Shown in pieces: positions 31,058 to 40,418 of a stretch of DNA of 64,000 nt (within the stretch, counting starts at the first letter, position 1; the number at the start of each line of letters is the position of its first letter). This DNA comes from Symsagittifera roscoffensis. Its lineage: Eukaryota; Xenacoelomorpha; Acoela; Convolutidae. The position numbers were made by a program, and so were the translations under genes. The notes under the pieces were generated by a model that worked only from the letters and a program-made list of their open reading frames with translations, made no database searches and was not told where the DNA came from. Where the stretch lies: positions 32,647,651 through 32,711,650 of the forward strand of contig NC_087062.1 of the NCBI RefSeq assembly GCF_963678635.1, read 5' to 3'.

Positions 31058-31471
31058 TTACACGTACAGGTAGACTGTAATGTTCGTAAACAGAAAAACG
31101 TCCAATATCATCCGATAAACGCGTTCAAAATTCCGTCCGTCAAGTCCGCATCCAAGTTTCGGTAATGCTACTTGCTTAATTCCGTGACGATTAAGTTGCC
31201 TTCGCAATTGACATAGGCTCACTAATAGATGATAATATGAGGGTGTTTCGAAATACAGTTTTTTCGTGACTAAATTGTAGATGTATCTGTCGCTAGATGG
31301 CTCAAAATATCCGATCGAGGATCCTATTTGAGGGTTTTCGATAGAGGAAAGTGATGGTTTTATTTCGGGGTAGGCCGTTACGATCTGTTTTGCTAATCCT
31401 TTGCCCATTACGAAATCACTCGATACGCAGTGTGCAATTGCGCCAGGGAATCTGAGGATATCACCACTTCC
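31058..31471 (-). other. TARG1/OARD1-like macrodomain fused to the C-terminus of element B Pol
   Basis: The last 137 residues of Pol. Blocks in order: GSGDILRFP (GD start), AIAHCVSSDFVMGKGLA (as in AHCIS..D..MGAGIA of TARG1), YIYNLVTKK, a TPSYYHLLVSL helix, IKQVALPKLGCGLDGRNF with the catalytic-type Asp (about residue 1858), and a terminal ITVYLYV strand. The human family removes ADP-ribose from acidic residues and hydrolyses O-acetyl-ADP-ribose. The conserved GCGLD suggests retained hydrolase activity, while the lysine equivalent is unclear. An attached position after integrase and a proline-rich linker suggests proteolytic release or a virion-associated role (inference). Confidence 0.85.
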
Positions 31472-34400
31472 GATGACAATGTTCGTCGGTGTTTCGATTG
31501 AATTTAGAGTAGATGGTCCTTGTCCATCCTCTGTTTGGTCATTACGGTTTTCGCTACGTCGGTGTCCTAATAATGACTGCTTCGCACGCTTCACACTATT
31601 TTTTATCACGTTTCCTTTTTCTTCGCGATTTAAACTTAGGTTTTCGTTTGCGATAGCGGCTTGTTCTTGGATCGACTTTTTTCGCGCCGCTGCGTTATGT
31701 CGTGACGTAAATGTGGTTGGTGCCTTTTCATGTCCTCCGAGCGTTCGCATTCCGTATCGTCGTACTATTAACGGTGGTGGTGTGATTTCACGTTGCTGGA
31801 CACGTTTATTAAATTGTACTTGTTGGGCGTGAATTCTGTCACGTGCTTCAAACGCGGCCTGTCGTTGAGGTCTCTGGTTTTCTGTTTGTATAGGCTCCTG
31901 TTCTTGGAAGAGCAAATCAAGATTGAGCGTATCATCATTGTTTGGCTGTGCATCCGGGTCTGGAAACTGGATATCGCGGTGTGGATCTTCATTATCGATC
32001 TGCTCGTTAGCTTCGTCTGCAGGTGGTGGTGCCACGATGGGTATCGCTGGTGCTACCACTGGGTGTGGCGCAGGAACAACTGGTGGCGGCGGTGGTGGTG
32101 GTGGTGGTGGTACTACAGGACCTGGTGCTGCTCCTAGTGGCACGGATAGCTGTACACTTGATGGACCTTGAATCTGCGACGGCTCCTCCGTTGTAGGGTT
32201 ATGAAAATCTTCGAGTAATTGTGGTATGCATTCGTCAAAAAGTTCCGGTTCGCCTCGATACTTTCCCAGCGAGGGGTCTGTCATAAACGTGGTCGGGTCA
32301 AGATTCTCCAAATCATCTGGTGCTTGCTGAGGCACGATTGGTTTCAATCGAATTCGGTGAACACATTGTGTATAAATAGTTCCAACTTTTCTTATAAGAT
32401 AATTCGAATTTGTCAGTACTTTTTCGACTCGATAAAGTAGTATCCAGACTTGTTTGGAATGGCTTCCGAATTCGGATTGAGTTGTCAGTTTCGGGTTAAG
32501 AAGTAAACAGAATGCGTGAAGATTGAGTGGTTGTGCTAATGCTTTTTGGTCGTAATATCCACGATAGCGTTGGTATGCATCAATTATATTTTGTTTAGTC
32601 TCTTTGAACTTCTCTAACATTGCATCCTGCAGAGCGGTTACAAAATCTGATTCGACTGAGATTGCTTCTAGTGCTTTGGTTGAAAATCGAAGATCTAAAG
32701 GTTTGATTGGGTCTCGTCCATGGAAGATTGCACTAGGGCTACATCCAATTGATGAATAGTACGATGTATTATGAATAAATGTTGCTAATGGAACGTACTT
32801 ATGCCAATCAGACCATTGTTCGTTTGTATTGAGTTTAAGGAGCCTTTTGAGTGCTCCATGGGATTTTTCAACAAGTCCAATTGTCTGTGGATGCTTTAAG
32901 GTAGCATGGCTCACTTGGATTTCCAACAGCGATGCAAGTTCGTGCATCAATTTCGACGTGAACGTTGTTCCGAGGTCTGCTAGAATTCGTTTCGGTACGT
33001 AACTATGAGTAAAGAAGATTGTGGTCAGTTCTCTTGCAACCGTATCGGCTGACACATTCGTAAGTGGCATTGCGAAAAGGTATTTAGAGAATACGTCGAT
33101 TCCCGTTAGGACAAATTTATACACTGGTGACTGGAATGGTCCTACGATATCAATTTGCATCATTTCTCCTGGAAATGACTGCAATGAAGATATCGGTTGC
33201 AACGGCGGTGTTTGGTACCTGCTCGAAGATTTTTTCAGTTGTAAGCAAGTAAGACAATTCCTTATTATGTTCACGAAAAATTCTGTGAATCCTGGAAAGT
33301 AGAATCGTTTTCTAAATTCCTCCAATGTTCTTCCCATGCCAATATGTCCACCACTAGGCGAATTGTGTAGGCGATACACAACTTCTTGCCACAGGTGCTT
33401 CGGTAGACAGTATTGCAGGTACTTAACTTGTCCAGTGTCATTGAAAAATTTTCTATAAAGAATTGCGTCTTTGAGTTCGAGTCGGTTGATTTGTTTAGCA
33501 TATTTTTTCCGTCGGCTACTAGCATACTTCAGATCTGGTATCTTGTTTTCGGTTATCCAGTTCTTGACCTCCTGAATATCAGGGTCTTTTTCTTGCTCAA
33601 GTTTGAGATCCAGTGGTTCGCTTCTGTCACTCAAATCCGAAAATAAGTCTGCAGGGTCTGGGTAATCAATTGCTGATATTGTTGGTCCGACTAATCGTAC
33701 AAACGCTTGCGCCTCCAGTTCGTCAGAATTTTCGATTTTATTTTGTTTTAGCATGTAAGTCTCAAGAAGACCCAGCGACTCTAATTGTTGGCGTATTTCA
33801 TTGGTCATTACTACTTGGTCGGAGAATGCCTCTTTTATCTCTATCGAATTGAGTGATGCATCCGGTAATTTTGCCGTTGAATCAATATGTATTTCGCGGA
33901 CCGGTATTTTATCTGTTAAGCGTAGGGAAAGAGATGCATTCGGGTCAGTCTGCATGCGTGATAAAAAGTCGGCTGCATGATTTGCTTTGCCTGGTATATG
34001 TGCTATGACAATATTAAATGCTAAAACTCGATCTAGAAAGTTCCAAACTGATGGTGGTATTGATTTCGATTGAAAAAATGACGTTAGACTTCTGTTGTCA
34101 GTCAAAACTATAACGGGTTTTGAGGCGCCCCATATGAAATGTGCGAAATGATCTAGGGCAAAATATAAGGCTAGGAATTCTTTATAGTAAATCGAGAATT
34201 TGAGCTGTGGTTCGTTAAAAAGTCGTGATCCAAAAGAAACAGGTGCATACGTCTTTGTTTTGCCTTTATTTTCTGTATTTACATAATCTTCGACCATGAG
34301 GACGAATCCTGTTCCATGGCAACTCGCGTCACAAAGGATCACATATTGTAAGTCAGGTTTTGGTAGTCTTAACGTTATGGTTGTTGCTTGCAAAAGATCG

Positions 34401-36712
34401 TGTTTAAGAACTTCGAGACCTTTGCGATGTTCATCTAAAATTCGAAATTCAACATCTTGCTTTAGTAGCTTGTAAAACGGTAGCAATTTATCACCAAGGC
34501 TAGGCATATAGTTCCTAAAGAACTGTACAAAGCCGATTAGTCTCTTAACTTGCTTCGCTGTTTGTGGCATTCTGATATTACGTAGAAATTTTTGGATTTT
34601 GGTCTCTTCTGGTGAGACTCCTGCTGGTGTTACGATGTTTCCTAGAAATTTCATTTTTTGCGTACCTATTTCACATTTACTTGGGGACAATTTGAGTCCT
34701 GATTTTTGAATACATTCAAAGATTTTTGACAAGTTCGGAATTAGTTCATCAAACGTGTGCACTGCACTTCCTATATCATCCATGAACTGTGTACACATAT
34801 CCCCTGCTAGGCATGGATCTAAGTAGTGCCGAATGAATGAACTGAAACCCGTTACTGACTTATTTAGACCTTGCGCTAGGCATTTGTATGCATAAGTTCG
34901 TGATGAAAAGTTAAATGCCAACAATTGAACCGAAATGTCATCTGCCATTTGTACACAATGGTATGCTTGTGAGCAATCAAGTTTTGTAAACAAGTTCTTT
35001 CCGGCAAAATGATTTGAGGCATCTGTCATATTTGAGATTGGAAAGTTCGTGTTTAAATAATCATTCTTGAGCGAATGGTTTATTCTTCTTAGATCAATAA
35101 GCATGCGGAGTTTTCCTGATGGCTTTCGGTGAGCAAACAATGGGCTACTGTACTTTGATTGTGATAATGTCGTTATAAGGCCAAAGTAATGCATAAGTGC
35201 AAGTTCAATTGTTAATTCTTTTCGTAGGTGGATTGGCGTAGGCGGACCTTGTGTGTACAGAGGTCGTTGGTGTTCCGGTGTTAGTTTGATTTGCAATTCC
35301 GAGTTGTATCCGACATCAAATCGATGTTTGGCAAATATATCCGAGTATTTAACAAGTAAATGTTCCACTTGTGACCTTTGCTCATTTGTCAACACGGAAT
35401 TTTCCCAATTGAATTGATCTAGAAATGTCAATCTATCATGGTCACTTGATTTCGGTTCACAAAGTTCAAGATTCTTAAAATGGAGGATCTGGTCATAGAT
35501 CTCCCGTTGAATTGGGGTAAGAATGTTAGGGTTTTCACACGTTTCCGGTGTCGGGAACCAAAATTTTTCATACTCTGGCTTTGGTTTGATAGGTTTCACG
35601 TCATTTGATTTATTCACTTGAATGAGCTGATTGATTTCATGTTTCACATTTTCCGGGTTGGTCATTTTTGCTAAAGCCAACGTTTGTGGGTCAATCGGGA
35701 TGATATTTTTCATGTCTGTTGATGTTAAGATCGAAAAATTTGCGATTGTGCTCTTGTTCGGCAAAGTTATTACATGATCGGTTACATTAAGTGCTGAAAT
35801 ATACAGTTTGCTATCATCTGTAGTCTCACTGATTGATGACATTAGCGCAATATTGGATTCGTCTTCAAATTCGGGGACTGGTACAACTGTTCCGATAGTA
35901 TTTTTAATGTCGATCTCGGTAAAACACTCTAAAAGCACCGTTTTCTGCGGCGGAATAACGTATTTCTTCGAAAGGATTACTGGTACTCGGAGCGCTTGTT
36001 TTTTATGTCGTTTAGAACTTGGGGTTTTGATTTCATTTATTTGAATTGTTACATCGGGAAATTTCAAAAGATCATATTTCGGACAAATTTGTACGTCGTG
36101 TTTTTTATAAAAACAGTTTCCTAGTATCATTGAATTCGCTGTTGGTAACACAAGGAAAATTTCCGTGAACGTTTTTGCTGCAATTTTGAAACACATTGTT
36201 GCTTCGATCTCTATTGGTACAAGTTGAACTCCGGCCATTCGTACTCGTTTCAATTTCGACTTTTGTGTCACTATTTCTTGATATAAGAATTTATCCGTTT
36301 TAAGGTCGTTGAAATTTGTCTGTGATATAACATTTGCACACGCTCCTGTATCGACCAGGGCGCGCCTAAAGGTTTTGGGTGCGAATTGAAGTTTGACATA
36401 AGAAAGTGTTTTGTCGCTTTCCGGTATAACAGCATATAAATCAAGTATTTCGTGTGGAAATGCATTTGATAGCTTTTTATTGGAATTACTATTTTCGGCT
36501 TCATTTTTCCCCAATTTATTCAATCGTGAACGTTTTGAGGTTTTTATGTTTTTTCGGCGTCTTTTCGGTTTAGCGTTAGGTGTTTTTTGCTTGGTATCGT
36601 TTATTTCGGTTTTTCGTTCTGACTCTTGACTCGGTGGCGCTATTAGTTTTTTGACTGATTTTGGAATGGGAAGGATTGTCCCCTTCCTTGAGATTTTGGT
36701 CTCATATAACAT
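31058..36712 (-). CDS. pol: Element B Pol polyprotein: PR, RT, RNase H, integrase, Pro-rich linker, macrodomain
   Basis: 1,884 codons, reached from gag by a -1 frameshift (the ATG at 36712 is not needed). Aspartic protease: LVDTGA at 120-125. RT ~495-690 with Asp579 (KLDC) and FMDD at 643-646. RNase H ~790-918 with Asp795, Glu845, Asp872 and Asp915. Integrase: H2C2 finger (H1116, H1123, C1153, C1156) and DD35E with Asp1188, Asp1246 and Glu1282, exactly 35 residues between the last two. A polyproline linker lies near 1535-1560. Residues ~1748-1884 are a TARG1/OARD1-like macrodomain. All catalytic residues are present, so the enzyme set looks intact. Closest in style to Ty3/gypsy elements. Confidence 0.92.
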   Translation of the reverse strand: MLYETKISRKGTILPIPKSVKKLIAPPSQESERKTEINDTKQKTPNAKPKRRRKNIKTSKRSRLNKLGKNEAENSNSNKKLSNAFPHEILDLYAVIPESDKTLSYVKLQFAPKTFRRALVDTGACANVISQTNFNDLKTDKFLYQEIVTQKSKLKRVRMAGVQLVPIEIEATMCFKIAAKTFTEIFLVLPTANSMILGNCFYKKHDVQICPKYDLLKFPDVTIQINEIKTPSSKRHKKQALRVPVILSKKYVIPPQKTVLLECFTEIDIKNTIGTVVPVPEFEDESNIALMSSISETTDDSKLYISALNVTDHVITLPNKSTIANFSILTSTDMKNIIPIDPQTLALAKMTNPENVKHEINQLIQVNKSNDVKPIKPKPEYEKFWFPTPETCENPNILTPIQREIYDQILHFKNLELCEPKSSDHDRLTFLDQFNWENSVLTNEQRSQVEHLLVKYSDIFAKHRFDVGYNSELQIKLTPEHQRPLYTQGPPTPIHLRKELTIELALMHYFGLITTLSQSKYSSPLFAHRKPSGKLRMLIDLRRINHSLKNDYLNTNFPISNMTDASNHFAGKNLFTKLDCSQAYHCVQMADDISVQLLAFNFSSRTYAYKCLAQGLNKSVTGFSSFIRHYLDPCLAGDMCTQFMDDIGSAVHTFDELIPNLSKIFECIQKSGLKLSPSKCEIGTQKMKFLGNIVTPAGVSPEETKIQKFLRNIRMPQTAKQVKRLIGFVQFFRNYMPSLGDKLLPFYKLLKQDVEFRILDEHRKGLEVLKHDLLQATTITLRLPKPDLQYVILCDASCHGTGFVLMVEDYVNTENKGKTKTYAPVSFGSRLFNEPQLKFSIYYKEFLALYFALDHFAHFIWGASKPVIVLTDNRSLTSFFQSKSIPPSVWNFLDRVLAFNIVIAHIPGKANHAADFLSRMQTDPNASLSLRLTDKIPVREIHIDSTAKLPDASLNSIEIKEAFSDQVVMTNEIRQQLESLGLLETYMLKQNKIENSDELEAQAFVRLVGPTISAIDYPDPADLFSDLSDRSEPLDLKLEQEKDPDIQEVKNWITENKIPDLKYASSRRKKYAKQINRLELKDAILYRKFFNDTGQVKYLQYCLPKHLWQEVVYRLHNSPSGGHIGMGRTLEEFRKRFYFPGFTEFFVNIIRNCLTCLQLKKSSSRYQTPPLQPISSLQSFPGEMMQIDIVGPFQSPVYKFVLTGIDVFSKYLFAMPLTNVSADTVARELTTIFFTHSYVPKRILADLGTTFTSKLMHELASLLEIQVSHATLKHPQTIGLVEKSHGALKRLLKLNTNEQWSDWHKYVPLATFIHNTSYYSSIGCSPSAIFHGRDPIKPLDLRFSTKALEAISVESDFVTALQDAMLEKFKETKQNIIDAYQRYRGYYDQKALAQPLNLHAFCLLLNPKLTTQSEFGSHSKQVWILLYRVEKVLTNSNYLIRKVGTIYTQCVHRIRLKPIVPQQAPDDLENLDPTTFMTDPSLGKYRGEPELFDECIPQLLEDFHNPTTEEPSQIQGPSSVQLSVPLGAAPGPVVPPPPPPPPPPVVPAPHPVVAPAIPIVAPPPADEANEQIDNEDPHRDIQFPDPDAQPNNDDTLNLDLLFQEQEPIQTENQRPQRQAAFEARDRIHAQQVQFNKRVQQREITPPPLIVRRYGMRTLGGHEKAPTTFTSRHNAAARKKSIQEQAAIANENLSLNREEKGNVIKNSVKRAKQSLLGHRRSENRNDQTEDGQGPSTLNSIETPTNIVIGSGDILRFPGAIAHCVSSDFVMGKGLAKQIVTAYPEIKPSLSSIENPQIGSSIGYFEPSSDRYIYNLVTKKLYFETPSYYHLLVSLCQLRRQLNRHGIKQVALPKLGCGLDGRNFERVYRMILDVFLFTNITVYLYV

Positions 36713-38088
36713 TGACTGGCGGTATGGTTAGGGTAACCACATGTATCGCAGAGCACAGGGGTTGATCGAATTACGGGCATATACGGGCCGTTTGGGGCTT
36801 GAATGTCAACGTTTGTTGCTTGCTGTTGGTTGACTGACTGCTGTTGGAAGTGGTTCGATTGTGGGTACTGGTTCTGGTAGTTCTGATTCTGGTAATTCTG
36901 ATTCTGGTAATTCTGATTCTGGTAATTCTGATTCTGGTAATTCTGATTCTGGTAATTCTGATTCTGGTAATTCGATGGTCTCCTAGGCCATTGCTGCTGA
37001 TTCCCAGGGGGGAATGGGTAAGGACTTCGGAAGTTTCCTCCTCTTCCTTGGTATCCGGATCTGAAGTTGTTTTGATAAAGGTACTGACCTCTAAAGTTAT
37101 TATTCCCTCTGCTATAATGATTTCTGGGTGAGTATTCGTTCGTGTATTGTCCGGAGTAGGGTTGTCTCGGCTGGTGACCTCTACCTCCTCCACGAAATCC
37201 TCGTTGGAAACCACTATTATTATTTGGGAAACGATTCTGCTGATGCTGCTGTTCTTGTTGTTGTTGTTGCGTTTGCTGATTTGTTGATCGCTGTGCGGAT
37301 GTCGATGCTTCTTGACGATCTCTATCGTTCATTTGAGTTCGAATTTCGTTCACTTGCTTCTCCATAGCTTCTTGCGTCGCAGTAAGCTTCGATAAGGCGC
37401 TGATAAGATTATCAGACACAGTCTCACTTATTTCGTTAAATCCATCCTCTGGATAATCTTCTTTTCTGCACATATCTCGGATGACCAGCTGTCTCCTTGC
37501 ATACATACAAAGGTCTTGTACCGTGTTACCCGCAGGCTGTTCCATGAGCTTTGCACGAAGCCATCCAGGCATAGCTTTTACAAACAGTCTTCGAATTTGT
37601 GCGTCTCGATGATCCCTTACTGCGTCCAACCGTTCTTGACGATGTGCAGTTTCTCTGGCATGTCGTGCTGCTTCTAATGCGGCATTGACAGCTGCTGCAT
37701 CAATTGGGTCAGGAATTGGTATTTCTGGCGTTGGGTACGCTTTTTGCGCTTTTTTCTGTAAGGTCACCAAGAAGTTTTCTGGCGTATCCTTCTTTAAGTC
37801 GCATTTTTGCTGTTCCAATTTCAAGACATGGACTTCTTGGAGTTGCGGATTACTGAAATGATCGCGCAACGCTGTTAAGCTGTCGACTACGTTTGCTCTA
37901 GTCGCATCTGGTAATGTCTGGTAGAAACGAAGTGCATTATCACGCAAGTGGAGTTGTAGAAAATTCGCTTGTTGAGCCGGTAATACGCCTGCGACTCCGA
38001 TGAATCCGTTGAAGAGTTGTTCGAATTGTGAAAAATCTTCGGTATCCGTCCCTCCGTACGGGTTAACTGAGATTTGAGCGTGCGCCAT
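36643..38088 (-). CDS. gag: Element B Gag (capsid and CCHC nucleocapsid)
   Basis: 481 aa from ATG 38088. Residues ~15-200 look like a Ty3-type capsid (FSQFEQLFNGF, LRDNALRFYQTLP, HVLKLEQQKCDL). A Gln-rich run lies near 265-290, then an Arg/Gly-Asn/Tyr-rich segment (RGGGRGH, RGNNNFRGQ) and a tandem NYQNQ array. One CCHC knuckle, CDTCGYPNHTASQC, lies close to the C-terminus. The last codons overlap pol by 70 nt in the -1 arrangement. Confidence 0.9.
   Translation of the reverse strand: MAHAQISVNPYGGTDTEDFSQFEQLFNGFIGVAGVLPAQQANFLQLHLRDNALRFYQTLPDATRANVVDSLTALRDHFSNPQLQEVHVLKLEQQKCDLKKDTPENFLVTLQKKAQKAYPTPEIPIPDPIDAAAVNAALEAARHARETAHRQERLDAVRDHRDAQIRRLFVKAMPGWLRAKLMEQPAGNTVQDLCMYARRQLVIRDMCRKEDYPEDGFNEISETVSDNLISALSKLTATQEAMEKQVNEIRTQMNDRDRQEASTSAQRSTNQQTQQQQQEQQHQQNRFPNNNSGFQRGFRGGGRGHQPRQPYSGQYTNEYSPRNHYSRGNNNFRGQYLYQNNFRSGYQGRGGNFRSPYPFPPGNQQQWPRRPSNYQNQNYQNQNYQNQNYQNQNYQNQNYQNQNYQNQYPQSNHFQQQSVNQQQATNVDIQAPNGPYMPVIRSTPVLCDTCGYPNHTASQCYMRPKSQGRGQSFPFQNQSKN
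36646..36652 (-). promoter_or_regulatory. -1 ribosomal frameshift slippery site at the gag-pol junction
   Basis: The minus strand reads TC A_AAA_AAC TAA in gag frame: the canonical X_XXY_YYZ heptamer immediately before the gag stop (36643-36645). Pol is open in the -1 frame through this point and continues as KKLIAPP. This fixes the mechanism of Gag-Pol production. I did not establish a downstream pseudoknot. Confidence 0.85.
36867..36973 (-). repeat. 15-bp tandem repeat in gag encoding NYQNQ units
   Basis: About seven head-to-tail copies of gattctggtaattct (plus strand), the first degenerate and the last five or six near-identical, all in frame. The result is an Asn/Gln/Tyr low-complexity tract, likely to vary in copy number between insertions. 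Confidence 0.9.
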
Positions 38089-38631
38089 TTACAGTTTTAT
38101 GATTTTCAGTCTGTTTTCAGTTAGGTTTGAACAATTTATAAAATTTATATGAACGAACTGGGTTGGTTTTATCACGAAAAAGCTGATATTTTAGCACAGC
38201 GCGGTTAAAATTGTTAGTAAGGCTAATTCAATGCTAATGCTGATTTCGATTTTAGAGTTTTCCGTCTTTAAGCTTCAATCTACTGCATTTACGCTCCTCC
38301 AATTTTCAATGATTTCCAATGATCATGATTGATTTCAATGTTTTTTGATTTGAGCGCACACCAATTTATAACTTCTCACTAATATATAGCACAAGAGTCT
38401 TAATAGTTTGACCTACAAGTTTGTAGAGACGAAAGTTCTCGAGTTTTCCAGTTACTTCACTTGAATGTAGTTTCCTCAATTGACAGAATCACAAAACACT
38501 CATTAGTAAGTTCACCTTTCTGATTTGACACAGTTGCTGCGCTTGATCTACTGTTTCAGCTCGCCCTCAAGATGTCGTCTAGCTGGATGAGTGGAGATTG
38601 TCACTGTACTGTCGTTCGCGAACTATCACCA
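38089..38631 (-). other. Element B 5' leader with primer-binding site
   Basis: 543 bp between the 5' LTR and the gag ATG, no ORF. Directly next to the LTR the minus strand begins TGGTGATAGTTCGCGAAC; a TGG at zero distance is the hallmark of a tRNA primer-binding site (complement of the CCA end). I could not assign the tRNA. Confidence 0.6.
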
Positions 38632-38988
38632 TGTAATGCACTGCTTTTATTAATTAACCCGCATGGTTTCTAGATGTTATTGCATGTTATTAACTGGAGT
38701 TGATTTAGCAGTATCTCAATACGGACGCATGGGCCCCGACAGCATGGATTCTATCTCTATCACTTTCTCAGCTGTTTGAATTTAACTTTGGTTAGTAAAC
38801 TTTATTACTTTCAGCTAGCTCGATATTCAATAATATGTCCCAACTAATAACTCACTATTTACTTTAATAAACACTAACTTGTTCAACTGCATGCTTGGGA
38901 TTTTAACATTAATAATTTATGACATCAATTTCTAATATAGCACTTATTTCATGGCTATCAATAGCGTACCATTTATGGGTACGCTACA
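38632..38988 (-). repeat. Element B 5' LTR
   Basis: 357 bp, identical by eye to 23313-23669, followed on the right by ccgat, the target-site duplication. It should contain the promoter for genomic RNA. Confidence 0.93.
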
Positions 38989-39620
38989 CCGATACCTAAG
39001 TTAATAACTGAAAATCTCCCCAAAGGAACTCTCGCTCAACCAAAAGGCCTGTTCCAGCCTCGATAAATTTTTCTCTCCCTTACTCAGGTTGGAGTAACCC
39101 TCTAGCACATCAGTTGAGCCTGCTCCTGTTGAACCATTTTGTCGCTACTTGCAGTGGTGTAGACTCATACGGATAAAACGGCAATCAAGCACCATAGCGC
39201 TGCTTTTAAATGAAAATGCCGTTGGATGTCTTGCTGTTTCAACGAAACTGCAGTCGCAACCAGAACTCCCCCCTCAACCAGAGGCGTTGCGGCGGAGGCC
39301 GCACTGCTAGATTTAGACGCGACGACTCAACAACTAATTTTGCCCAAAAATGCTGTAAACAATCCATACAACGCAAACAATCATCTGTACAGATGTGTCA
39401 ACCAGTCCGAATAACATCTCTGACCTTTCCAAACGACAGAGAGCGTTTAGACGAAACTTTTGAAACGATGCCCATCAACGATTTACTTACAAAAACAAGA
39501 GAAGAGCTACACTTTCGATGCTAAAAACAACGTGTTCTTAATTTAATTGGACACCTGGAATTTAATTGGCTGTAAATAATCCAAAAACTCAGCAATGCTG
39601 TAAAATCAAATAGTTTATAC
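38989..39620. other. ABCG2-like intron 2, 5' portion
   Basis: It starts with the ccgat target duplication. A plus-strand ORF of 104 codons (39210-39524) and an overlapping one lie here. They are low in recognisable features and I do not call them genes. Confidence 0.5.
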
Positions 39621-39883
39621 CGAGGAATAGAATTTTTGGGCTGACGACCAGCTCCATGCCTATGTTGCACCTCTTCCGCTCCCCTCCCGATACTCCCTTG
39701 ATGAGCTCAGTTCCCACTTTTGTGTTTGCGCATTTCTGCAGCAGCAACTCCTTGAGAATGCTGTCGACCAGTTCTTTCTTCGCGTCAGCCCCGATGTCAG
39801 ATTTAAGACGCATGTTAGCAGCAAACAGTAAATTCTCCCGCACTGTTAGTGATCCCGTTACTACGTCATCTTGCACAACGTAT
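39621..39883 (-). CDS. ABCG2: ABCG2-like half-transporter, coding exon 2
   Basis: 263 nt between acceptor (..cctag) and donor (CTCG|gtataa). It encodes residues ~101-187: the Q-loop (YVVQDD), the ABC signature VSGGERKR (~164-171) and the start of Walker B. Its splice partner lies 17.2 kb away across element B. The match to ABCG2 (SGYVVQDD..LTVRENL) is unambiguous. Confidence 0.93.
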
Positions 39884-40119
39884 CTAGGCAGCAACAAAAA
39901 GTGGCTGACGGTCATTGTTAAAAATTGACAGTTTTAGATGGTTGTTCATTTTTCATACAGACTTTGGATATTCTCAGGCGGCTCTTTATGATGGATCCCT
40001 TCATAAGAGTAAGAACAATTAAAAAAGAGTGATTTTTGTCTGTTTTAGAATTGATATTGTTAGCTTGCTTTTAAAAAGATTTTCAGAAAAAAAATAGACG
40101 TCCTTGTAAAATTACTCAC

Positions 40120-40418
40120 CCAGATATGATGTGATAGTTCGACGGAAACCGACTTCCGTTCAAGAGAATTTTTCCTTTCAGTTGTTTGGGATCTATGTCG
40201 ACCCTATCTGCAAGGAGGTCGATCAAACTGGTCTTTCCGGACCCCGAAGGTCCCATGATGGCTGTAAGTCCTGGTCTGTAGACTCCAGACACATCGCGAA
40301 GAATCTTCTTTTCTGTCTTTTTCCGGAGTCCAATTCCAACTTGGTAGCATAAATTATGACATGAAAGAACTGCGCTTTCGATGTAATTTTTGTCCAAGCT
40401 GGTTTCACTAGATGTCAT
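40120..40418 (-). CDS. ABCG2: ABCG2-like half-transporter, coding exon 1
   Basis: ATG at 40418 in good context (aaaATGa); 299 nt ending TCTGG|gtgagt. It encodes the N-terminal ~100 residues with Walker A GPSGSGKT at 56-63. Upstream on the minus strand an acceptor-like gttttag lies 33 nt before the ATG, so an untranslated leader exon or trans-splicing is possible. Confidence 0.93.

Larger units (their letters stand above)
23313..38988 (-). mobile_element. Element B: complete env-bearing Ty3-type LTR retroelement with antisense genes
   Basis: 15,676 bp bounded by 357-bp LTRs that I find identical by eye (TGTA..TACA ends) and flanked by a 5-bp duplication ccgat. It reads on the minus strand: 5' LTR, primer-binding site, gag, -1 frameshift, pol with C-terminal macrodomain, antisense gene cluster on the plus strand, small ORF, env, 3' LTR. 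It sits in intron 2 of the ABCG2-like gene in the same orientation as the host gene. All main ORFs are uninterrupted, which together with LTR identity implies recent insertion and possible activity. Length is about twice that of a typical Ty3 element, owing to env, the antisense cluster and a long pol. Confidence 0.95.

Noticed and set aside
31923-32171. Plus-strand ORF with a poly-Gly run
   Set aside because: It is the shadow of the polyproline linker of element B pol on the opposite strand.
36844-37131. Plus-strand hydrophobic repeat ORF (VILVILILV pattern)
   Set aside because: Antisense shadow of the NYQNQ repeat in gag; no independent evidence.
39210-39524. 104-codon plus-strand ORF as a gene within ABCG2-like intron 2
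   Set aside because: No recognisable motif, an equally long overlapping frame, and no splice or poly(A) support.
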